From Dactylellina haptotyla (lineage: Eukaryota > Ascomycota > Orbiliomycetes > Orbiliales > Orbiliaceae), in NCBI GenBank assembly GCA_031310005.1, contig CM062385.1, positions 310,001 through 374,000 of the forward strand: a stretch of DNA of 64,000 nucleotides, written 5' to 3'. A program made the translations under genes and the position numbers. Below, one piece after another: positions 9,549 to 19,238 of this stretch (its first letter is position 1; each line of letters begins with the position of its first letter). Below the pieces are notes generated by a model that was given only the letters and a program-made list of their open reading frames with translations, was not told the DNA's origin and did no database searches.

Positions 9549-11755
9549 TTACACAGACTTATCGATTTCCCATACACCATCAACGCCCCCTGGCAGAACC
9601 CAAAGCTGGTTTTGCTGCCTATTTCCACAAGGATATGCCAATAGTATCGTGCCGTCTCTGTAGTTCGACGCATTGATATCAATACAATATCCAGAAGCCG
9701 TGTTGATAATATTTCCATTCTGTGCGCTCCATTGTTGAGATGCCTTTCCATTCTGACAGGGATTCAAAACCACGCTAAGATAGGCTTCTCGAGGAACAGC
9801 TTGTGTATCAAGGCAGAATTTCCCCGAAGCGTGGTCTTGATCAAAAGCTATCTGTATATATCCATTCTTGAACTTCCAGACTTGATTCCATCTCGGACCG
9901 CAGGTGAACAGAATAACCGAAGTGCCAGGGCTGACCGCGGCCTTAGAGACATCGATACACTTGTTTCCCGACGCTTTATTCGTGATCGTGCCAGTTGGAT
10001 AGAATGGTTGCAAACTCGCGACTACATTCTGTCCGTTGTACCTACCCGCTCCATCCGCCCAGGACAGCTGCACAACATTCTCATTTTCTAAGGTAAATGT
10101 AAAAATGTTGGGAGGATTGGAAATGATGCGAATACCATCCGGATAGTATGATTTTGGCGCTATTCTGATAAGACTAGGCGCTTTTATTGGTGTGTTCGCA
10201 ATCCAAGAAACCCAATATTTTCCAGTGACGTCCTCGAAATATGAAGACTTGGTAATCCCCGCTGTGGCTTCTGCGTATGTACGTGCATGGATCAATGCCA
10301 AAGGTGGATAGAGCCCCATGGTTCCTGATTTAATGGTTCCTGACTGCGAAGGGCCCGGTCCCCAATGATCAGTTCCCGCTGTGTCATCAAATAGTTCCTC
10401 ATATGCCCACGCAGCCCAAGATTGAAGATATTTATCAGCCTGTTGAAGAGCCGTCAACGTGTTCGCAACACCCTGCTCGTCTCGCTCCCAAAACATAAAC
10501 TCAGTTAACATGCCTGTAGTTTTTAGGCGTTTCGCATCTATTATGCGATTCTTTATGGTATCTTCCAGGCTGCCGAGTTGCGGAGGCTTATAGTAGTGAT
10601 ATGATTGTGCAGTTTTAGAGCCATCGCCACCAGGAACATCTTTAAAGCCAGCGAGAATGTCATAGGTTGAACCCTCGAACATGATAATCGTGGTATTATC
10701 AATAGAACGAATTGCTGCATTGCCCTTGTTCCATAGTGGTTCCATATTCTCGTGATCAGCTACCCCAGGAATCAGAAGAAGGGGATTTGCATGATGGTCG
10801 CCCACCCATGGCTCTATTTGAATATACCATCAGCAAATACCACTACGGGAAATATACTTGAATATACGAGGTATATTACATATTCAATCGAAAACAATAT
10901 ATAGAAAAGGACTAGCGATACGGCCATTTTAAGAATTTCACCTACCATTCATCAAGTCGTATCCCATGACACCAGGGAAATCATGATAGTTCTCAGCTAC
11001 CACTTTCCAATATTTCGCCCAGGCGTCACCCAAATTATCGTGGTTATTATAGAGACGTCCAAATACATTTGCCACTGCAATGTCTAAGTAAGATGTAGCC
11101 CAGTCGATTGTTTTGCAGTCGGCCTCTGATGGAATCCCGTTAGAATCTACAGGAAACGGTTTCAGCTTTTGAGGTACCGGCATTCTTCGTTCTGGGGCTA
11201 CCCAATCTGGCTGGACAAACCACTGTAATTGCAATTGTATTGTTAACAGTTGCGCAAACTAGAATATCGATTTGAGTGAGAGCTTACTAGAGGAGCGCCA
11301 TGACCACATATTTGTGCCGCCCAGACATCTTGGTGTTGGTCAACCAGAGTATAAATCCCATTATCTTGGAACTTCTTAATGATAGTCGCGGTAATATCCA
11401 AATATGTTTGGTTGTATTGCCCGCGGATTGGTTCTACGCCTGACCATTGTACGCCTAGGCGAACAACATTAACGTTCAAGTCCTTCAAGTATTCTATATC
11501 TTGTTCGACAACAGAACTTCCAGGAATAAACGTATTGATGTCTTTATGGAAAGGATATCGCTTTTTAACCATATTGGTGCCATGAAAATGGCGGGAGCGT
11601 CCCTCCTCATCAATGAACTGTTGACTGCCGACATCGACTCGGACGATTTTAGATAGATCTGCGTAGACGTAAGTGGCTAGGAGATAAACTCCCGCTATTC
11701 GGGAAATCATCATTGTCGGCAAAGTGGACCGTCTGGTAGTGTCGAGATTCCCCAC
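9549..11755 (-). CDS. Secreted GH5 endoglycoceramidase-like enzyme with ricin-B lectin tail
   Basis: Three exons: 11755-11288, 11222-10946 and 10813-9549. They give 669 residues, or 655 from the in-frame ATG at 11713, which better suits a signal peptide (MMISRIAGVYLLATYVYADL). The GH5 motifs are in order: HGTNMVKKRYPFH, GVQWSGVEP, DQHQDVWAAQICGHGAP, the acid/base NEPWVGD (Glu249, codon split by intron 2) and the nucleophile LTEFMFW (Glu353). This matches endoglycoceramidase/glycosylceramidase-type GH5 enzymes, which cleave glycosphingolipids and related glycolipids. A C-terminal beta-rich segment is followed by a ricin-type lectin (about residues 525-665) with QxW motifs NQVWKF, SQQWSA and NQLWVL. 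Export and glycolipid or glycan binding are inferred. The exact substrate is not determinable; steryl glucosides are a possibility given the sterol neighbours. Confidence 0.9.
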
Positions 11756-11972
11756 AAACCTCTTCCTGAGGAATGAGATATCAATTGCGGAGAAGCAGAT
11801 AGGCGAACAAGTATATCTTAGTAGTATCTCCGCGCCGACCCACCTCGGTTACGATCGCGAACCTACCGGGCATCACCGGTGTAACAGTTCTGTATTTTGC
11901 GCCCCCTGGCTTGCGCGAATACCAACATGCTTAAGAAGGTAGGTGCCTAGAAATTCGGTTCTTGTCAACTCC
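11756..11972. promoter_or_regulatory. Presumed promoter of the GH5 gene
   Basis: Short region upstream of the minus-strand GH5 start. No defined element is recognised. Confidence 0.3.
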
Positions 11973-12320
11973 TCACTTTGTACAGTCCAGTAAATAATAA
12001 TTAGCCATACCATCCGGTTTGATCACTCTAATCGAAAATGGCAGCTGGGTAGTTCGTGGTTCTTGAATCTCACGATGCAGTCTTTCTTGGATTTCTGTCC
12101 GCCCCATATTTTCAAAGCCATCCTGGGAGGGTGGTAAAGTGTGTTGTCGCGTTATATTATTTTCAACCAACCAAGCAACGGAGCGCTGGTCTTTAGTCTT
12201 CATGACCCCAGTGCGCAATTGGTATTGATGGACGGCAATTGAGAGTCCATTGATACAGGTAACATAATGTTTCTCTATCCAATTCTTAACGGGAAGAATC
12301 CTCGGTGTTCCCGTCTTTGG
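11973..12320 (-). pseudogene. Possible gene remnant, unrecognised
   Basis: An open frame of about 116 codons (first Met at 12218) bounded upstream by a stop at 12321-12323. It has protein-like composition (segments LRTGVMKTKDQRSVAWLVENN and SIRVIKPDG) but no start codon near its open end and no joinable exon that I could find. It may be the 3' exon of a decayed gene, or chance. It lies between the GH5 gene and 5S copy 3. Confidence 0.3.
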
Positions 12321-12550
12321 TCACATTTAGTGAGGCATTGCATTGGTTTAAATTACCAGATTGAAGATCGCGGCACGTCGGCCTTGCAAATGATCTACCC
12401 TTTAATTCGAACTTCATAGAGGCTAATGTATATCCCATTCCGCTCGCTCCTGCTTATCTGCAAGGACCTTGGATCCAGATTTTCAGCAGCTCCTTCCTAG
12501 TGGAGCGTGAAAAACCTGTACTTATAGAGCCATCAATAATATACTCATAT

Positions 12551-12665
12551 CTACGACCACAGAACGAGGAAAAAAGGGTATCCCGTCCGCTCTGCCTTAC
12601 TCAAGCCTCGTATCGATCAAGTAGTAGTATCGTGGGTGACCAGATGCGAATTCTGATTGTTGTAG
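12551..12665 (+). rRNA. 5S rRNA gene, copy 3
   Basis: Plus-strand 115-base copy, nearly identical to copies 1 and 2. It keeps the CTACGACCAC start, the internal control region and GTTGTAG end, then TTCGATTCTTTTT as a likely terminator. The protein frame that overlaps it (12500-12880) should be ignored. Confidence 0.88.
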
Positions 12666-13111
12666 TTTCGATTCTTTTTGCCGGAATCCCAGATTATCTT
12701 TTTACCTTTTTTTATTTTTTTCCCGCTTTTTTGCCCACTGTGGGTTCTTCCAAAATAGGAAATTCAGTCCAACGTACAAAATCCAACAGAACGCGAAATG
12801 CTCCTCGTCGAAATATTGTAGGGGTATCCACATCACGCAACAATCTAAAAAGTGGACTACGATCGAAACACCTTCACTGATCTACGCGTATATGTAGTAT
12901 TTTTACGTCAGAAATCTCAATTTACTCTATAGTCTATAATATCCATCAATATCTTCTAGAAAACTAGCTAACTAATATATCTACGACTCTTCAAGCTTCA
13001 ATATTTGGCATGTCTAGTTTGTATTCGTTTATCATAGCTGGAGCTCTACAGTTAACTAAATTCCGCTCGGAATCATCGCCACTTTTATCAATATATATAC
13101 AGCCTCATAAA
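12666..13111. other. No gene seen
   Basis: Spacer with T-rich runs between 5S copy 3 and the stop codon of the PAF-acetylhydrolase-like gene. Confidence 0.5.
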
Positions 13112-14416
13112 CTACTGGTATATATGTTCAAAGGTAACCTCTGGGTAACGCAAGCCGCGGGTTATAGCTTGCAAATGATATTTTTCTTTCATCGTGATAT
13201 CGAAAAACCAACTGTGATACTCCGCGTTTATCTTGTGCATCCTCCTAGGATTTACTGTTGCGATCCATCCCTGGAAAGCGGTTGTCTCTTTGGTCATCTT
13301 CGCATCCAGCGCCGGAATACTCAATTGTGTCAAATCAGTGAAGGAGTAATGACTGCTGTTCGCGATAATTGGCTGGACCTTTGGTCCCGTTTGCGCTTTC
13401 ATCGCATCAATTTCATTCTCGGGACCACCCCCCGCATGACGAAGGAAATCAGGTAGTAGTGTCGGATCAGCGCGTAAGTTAAAATATGGACGATGGCAAT
13501 CTGCATCAGCAGGGTTTGTTAGGTTTGTCGCGTTCGCACCGTTCCAGAACCACCCGTCCATGTTGCTACCCGCAATAATCTTGTTCGTTTGGAGCATAGC
13601 CACGAGTGACAATTGCCCACCGAGCGAATGGCCAAACATGCCAACTCGGTCTGCGAGACAGGAAAGATCCTGACCACCGATCTTAACTTTGCCGTTCTTG
13701 ATCGACGAAAGGGCGAACAGCACATCTGCCGCGCGGACTTCGACGGCTCTCGCAGTAACGGGGGTATAGCCGGGTGGTTGCGCTGCTAGCAGTGGTGCAT
13801 AGCCTACAACCCGTCCGTCTGGGAATTCGGTGTATGCGCTATCCCAGGGATGTTCCATCAGGGCGATAATGTAACCGTGGCTGGCAACATCTTCAACCAT
13901 GGCCTGGTTCAGCTTCGCGGGCACGCCAAATCCGTGGCTATACAGGAGCAGCGGTGGGAGTTTGCCGTGCTTTTCGGTGTATTTTAAGGGCGCACCCGTG
14001 ACAGAATGCGTTCTGAACTTTTGGAAATAGGAAGCGGCGACATCGCCACCGAGGAAACTACTGATCCAGCTTGCGTAGCCGGGGGTCGCATATGCGTCGC
14101 CAATGCAGGAGTGACTTCCTGACTTCCTTGCAGTTGGGTAGTAGACGCGCAAGAGGATCTGACGGCTAGCAGTGGTGTCATTATTGAAAGTGTCTTTGCG
14201 AGAATGGTCCGTGAGAACAATGGGAGGCGTTTTGCCGACACAGTAAGACCCAGAAAGGTCGGGGAAAGAGTAGTAATGACCCCCTGCGGCCTCTATCGGG
14301 GAGGCGGTTATCGTGGGAGCATTTGATATGAACACAAATGTGCTGAGTAGCACGATCGTAAGTAGCCCCGGAGATGGCATGTTTTCACACGAGAGCCTGA
14401 AGCTATGGAACTGCAC
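13112..14416 (-). CDS. Secreted PAF-acetylhydrolase-like alpha/beta hydrolase
   Basis: Single exon of 434 residues. The N-terminus has a signal-peptide-like segment from Met13 (PSPGLLTIVLLSTFVFISNA). The alpha/beta-hydrolase core has the oxyanion-loop segment LLLYSHGFG, then the nucleophile elbow GHSLGG (Ser264), a likely acid in NMDGW (Asp287) and a catalytic His in NSSHYSF (His356). Layout and length match fungal platelet-activating-factor acetylhydrolase isoform II-like proteins, which hydrolyse short or oxidised acyl chains from phospholipids. Many fungal members act on unknown esters, so the substrate stays open. It lies next to other lipid-directed genes (sterol pair, GH5 glycolipid hydrolase). 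The start could be Met1 or Met13. Confidence 0.85.
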   Translation of the reverse strand: MQFHSFRLSCENMPSPGLLTIVLLSTFVFISNAPTITASPIEAAGGHYYSFPDLSGSYCVGKTPPIVLTDHSRKDTFNNDTTASRQILLRVYYPTARKSGSHSCIGDAYATPGYASWISSFLGGDVAASYFQKFRTHSVTGAPLKYTEKHGKLPPLLLYSHGFGVPAKLNQAMVEDVASHGYIIALMEHPWDSAYTEFPDGRVVGYAPLLAAQPPGYTPVTARAVEVRAADVLFALSSIKNGKVKIGGQDLSCLADRVGMFGHSLGGQLSLVAMLQTNKIIAGSNMDGWFWNGANATNLTNPADADCHRPYFNLRADPTLLPDFLRHAGGGPENEIDAMKAQTGPKVQPIIANSSHYSFTDLTQLSIPALDAKMTKETTAFQGWIATVNPRRMHKINAEYHSWFFDITMKEKYHLQAITRGLRYPEVTFEHIYQ

Positions 14417-17400
14417 GCAATGCTTCCGAAGAAAGGGGTCGCGCTGAGATCTTAAATATGCTGGCAGTCACAATTTGCGAAATCATTTTGTCGATCAGAA
14501 TAGTAAGATTCTGCAACAGGAAACCGGGGTCAGGAAGGTTGTACAAGGATAGCGGCAATCCGTGGATGTCAGAAACCACTCGTCATCTTCCGATCCGCTT
14601 TTCATGGTCAATTCTTATCCAAATGCGGTGAGCATAACGACATCCGATCGTGTTGCACCACGAGATTCATAACAGTAGTAATGAGAGCATATAAGATTTG
14701 TCCTTGTAGTTCAAATTTGCATCGGCTTCAAATAATATGGAAAATATCGGTTCAGCGCAATTTGTAGAATTATAACTTAGGAAGGTGGCTTTTCTTACGT
14801 TATACCTTCCAATGACGTCGAGTTTTCATTGGAACAACACAGAATAGCGCAAGCCTATTCAAGCTAAAGGGCTGCGACCTTAAACTCCTCTAAGAAGTGG
14901 CGTCTGCGGTCGTTCTAGATAAAGCGTGGCGACGCGGGATAGCGAACTAAAATATTTTATACCATTACGGCACTCAGGCCGTGTCAGCAATAGTTCAGTC
15001 TCGAATGAGTCCCAAAGGATTATTGGTTGCTCGACATGCGCATGCTCTGGTGTTTTGCGTTTTGTGTTGTTTCGGCGTCGATACACAGATCTGATCCTGT
15101 CGAGATGCTAGAATGTATCTTTCTAACTAGTCTTCCCTCAGTGTATAGATCTGGTTGTCTGTTTCTAGGTGCACGGTGAGTTGGCCTATAATGTTAATCA
15201 TAAATTACCCTATATATAAAAAACCTTTCACAATTTCCAAGAGCTTAAGAGTGATTTTATAGGAAGTTATATATATTAAAATCGGAGCGTTGCATTTAAT
15301 AGGTATCTCGATATTTGCAGCATTTGTTAAATAATTTGAACAATCCCTGTCGTCCACACGAATGGCTATAATACTACAGGCGATGCGCCTAGCTGTCGAC
15401 GGTTTTTTGGCTCTTTATAGATTTTCCTTTAGACCTAATTTGAATTCAAACTTTTATCCGAAGCGCGAAGGTAGTGCTAACATATATCTATAACCCTGCG
15501 AGCTCATAACCCTTAATGCAAAAGGTAAAATTATTAGATCCCAACAAACTTATTAGGATTCGGTTCCTACTTTATATAACACGGTGGGGTTACAAGATTG
15601 TGATACACTCGCGGCCACTGCGGTGACATATCAACGTGCTATAGAGTGTATTTTGAATACTATAGTAGGGAGTGATTGTATCATAAACCCTGGTAGTCGC
15701 TTTATACGAATTACTCCATCCATTGATCCCCTAGGAATTGTTTACTATCGATGCTATCTAGTATATGGAGTTATCTCACTTGAGAGTTATCTCTAGACTA
15801 CCCAATCTAATTCTAAATGATCTTTATTCGAACTAATTGATAGATCTCGTAAGCTATTTTTAAATATTGTGAGCTCAGCCAAGGCGATGGCGTCGATAGT
15901 CATATGTATGGATTTAATTAAGAAGATCGCTCGCCTTGGTCCCGCTTAAACACTAGGATACACATCCAGATGCTTTGGAATTGTTGCAAGTCGTCATACG
16001 CCGCCTCCGTTTGGTATATGTCCCGAACCAACTGTTAGTCGTTCTGCGTGGTTTATGGTCAGTTACTTGGGTAGGCACGGGACGTGCTTCGTGGCTGGAT
16101 CCCAGACCGACATGGAATATGGTTTCACGACAACGATGCATCTAAATGCACGCATCCCGATGCAACAATGCAACAGCTCTGGGCCCTCGCTACGCAATCC
16201 CGAAATTTTAAAGGATTCATAGGGTAGACATCGCAAAAGAAGTGCGATACGAGCAAGAGTACGTGGTGCAAGGCTCCGAACAAGGTAAGGTGGTTATTTG
16301 GCGATACGAAGCATGGATATATATGTTGCATGTTGGAGTCAGCTGGGTGTCGATTATTGCCTGAATACCATCTCGCTCCCCAACCTCCCGCGGGCCACAC
16401 TCAAATGCAACATTTCGAGTACATATATATAGAAGGGAACTAGGTTCGTAGACGTACATGTACATCTCAACTTGAGAATCGATGTCTATGCAAGGGTTAT
16501 AAGCGGTTAGGCCCACAGAATACAGTTCTCAGCTCGTCTCTATTCCCAGCCTCTCCAAGTTGTGTTTCGGAAAAACTTTCCCTCTTGGAAATTAAAGAGA
16601 TCCAGATCTTAATTTTTTGTTTGTAAAATTACACTGTCATTAAAAACCGCAAAAACAGGCGAACTGAATATGTCAATACACAGTTAGTTCGAGCATCTGG
16701 GTTTACTGACACCACTCGAAGCCAAAGACGAATGATCATGATTCCACAATGAGCAGAGGTCTGAACTTATGACCCCTAATGCTCAGCCCCAGATATTTTA
16801 TATTGGCACACTCAGTCCTTGATATTGTAATTCAGCCTCAAGGATAGCAAGCTGTGCCGTATTCGTGCTGTGAGTGTTGGATGTTAAATTGCACGTTCTC
16901 GTTTTCGGGTCCAGCCAATCTCAAACATGCTAACACAAGCCAACAAACCCAACATGCGTTAATATGAATGAATGATTCCGATTGGACAACCCGAGACATA
17001 TTCGCTTACTAAACTGGATGACGGTTGGTTCCACGACCAGGGACGCGCTGGCGGCCCTCTGCGATGTTAAATTATGCTCACGAATTAAGCCTATACAGAG
17101 CAATTTTTGACACAGTGCGGGTGCTGCATGACCAATGCGAAAAGCGAAGGCACGCAATAGCCTTGCGCTTTTGAAGGCCGTCTCGGGGACGGGAGATTTA
17201 CCTGTCGAAGGAAAAATTATGACTATGTCACGAATTCACTCGAAATAGTTATTAGGAGCACCTCCAGCTTTGCGACATGTTGAAAATCATGTCATGCGGG
17301 CTCCAAACGATGTTACCACCGACCGAAAACAATTTAAAGAGTCTCGGCGCGCGTGGTTGGGATTTTCTAGCTTTTGCTAAAAATAAATACCCGGACCCTG

Positions 17401-18956
17401 AAATGGGACACATTTTCCTGCGGGATACAACCCGACCAAAACATCGATGGGTCTCGAAAATGGGCATGTAAGGCAAGTGACTAACGAAGGGCTGATGCAA
17501 TGTAACCAACAACACAAGCGCCTCCTGCCTAGTTGGCCATTGGTCAAGTTGGCAGTGCAGAGTCCAGCAGCTTCATGCTCGGAGCCCGTGGCGCTAGCGT
17601 GATGTCGAGTCGCTGAAAGAGTATGCAGGCTGTTCTTCGCTTTTTCTTGTCCGTTCGAAAAGCACGTACGAAACCCGAAATGTTAACAAGCTGTCGTTTG
17701 TTTTGTCGCGCGCAATTGCAGGTGAATACGTGGAGGGTTAGATTTAGTAGATGCTATCAACCGATCACTCATGCCATCGGCGCTATCCAATAAACTAAAC
17801 AACCACTCCAATTTTAAGAGCTCGAGTTTTTCCGGGCCTTAATATATAAACTAAATAGAATGAGGTAACCCTAGAGACTTCCAAGCATTCCGTTTGTCGG
17901 AGGCGAGAGAGCTCGAGAGTCTAGAGTGACCAAATTCCGAGTTCCTGCCTCAGGGGTTTTTAATCTTATATCAGGGGATCGTCAGAGAAACGTTTTCCTT
18001 TTTATTTTTGCGAGAGAGATGAGGGGGCAGACACTAATATCAGCCCGCTTGTCGCGGACACCCCCCGGCCGGCTTGACGCTAAACACGTCTGGCTCAAGC
18101 CCATCACATTTTCACACTTTGCTTGCATAATCTTACACACCGGTGGGCCCACTTGACGACCACTTGATGAGGAAGCTGTGGTTTCTGTGTCAGAGAGAAT
18201 TCGAAAGTCAGGGACCCCCGTATTGTGTTGCTTTCCTGTTGGTTTAGCGCGGGGCTAGGTCCCTTTCCAGCGAACTTCTTTGAAAAAGCAGCAAAGGTTA
18301 GGGGGCTGTTAGTGGTTTAATAGCGATCTGGTTTGGGAAACGCCGCCCGCCTGGACGGGCCCAAGTTCGGCTCCTGTGTGGAAATTTGCTCTGTTACTTT
18401 CCTGCCACGGATCCAGATTGCTGCAATTGCTTCCCTGGCTTCGATATTCCCCATACGGGCTCATAGATCGAGTCGAGTCTTGGTGTCTGTTGCCAAGGCC
18501 CGTACGCCCGTAGATCGTGGGCTCCAGAACCACACACCGCGATCGTTTGACAGCTGCGCGATGGAGGGGCCGGCATGCGTTCGGGGATATAGAACAAGAA
18601 TAGAAGATAGAAATAGAATCGAATAAGAATGGGTGGCATTGACTCGGACGATTTGTTTGTGCAGACGCCGATGGACTACCGGATCGAGCCCAGAGTTACA
18701 TCTGACGAAAAGAAAAAATCACTAAACAATAATAATACTATTCCTGATTGACAGCTGTCCGTATGTCAAGCACGATAAGACAGAGTACGAGCGGTCCTGG
18801 CATGAGACGCGCTCGCTGCGAATTTCCTGCCCCGAAAGAAGCCCAATTTCGGTTGCCTAAATGGCATCTCATACCTGCAAAGAGGAGAGGGGCGCACGCA
18901 AAGGAAAAGGGAAAAGGGAAAACAGGGCCAGAAAAAGGGAAAATGTGCGTGGTCGC
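14417..18956. other. Gene-poor 4.5-kb interval
   Basis: Both strands carry only short open frames without domains, signal peptides or joinable exons. Composition shifts from A+T-rich (about 15.1-15.9 kb) to near-balanced (about 17.5-19 kb). The right part may contain distal regulatory DNA for the tyrosinase gene. No RNA gene is recognised. Confidence 0.5.
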
Positions 18957-19238
18957 TATAAAGACATGCGGCACCCTTCCAGCGCCCAGGGAGAGCGCCG
19001 TTAGCTCAATTTCTTTTCTTGGGCGCCTGTTACATCGACATCCTATTTTTTCTTAGCTTGTCTCTCTTCTTATCCTTTCTTTTCTGTTGTTTGTTCAGTC
19101 GTTCGTTCGTTTTCGACCTTCCGCTCCTTTATACACTCGACGTGCCCCGTCGAGGCCCTCTTTTCTCAGTCACTCTTTCAATATACTGTTTTTTTAGCAT
19201 CATCCTAGTACCGGAAAGGTACTAAATATTCTGTCACA
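18957..19238 (+). promoter_or_regulatory. Core promoter and pyrimidine-rich leader of the LysM-tyrosinase gene
   Basis: TATAAAG at about 18957-18963 lies 280 bases before the ATG. It is followed by a long C/T-rich tract around 19030-19200 and no ATG between about 18968 and the start codon, as expected for a fungal 5' UTR. Confidence 0.5.

Noticed and set aside
12500-12880. 126-codon plus-strand frame
   Set aside because: It runs through the 5S rRNA copy at 12551-12665, so it is not a protein gene.
18309-19056. Several overlapping frames of 70-100 codons
   Set aside because: They occupy the promoter/leader of the tyrosinase gene, contradict each other and lack any motif.
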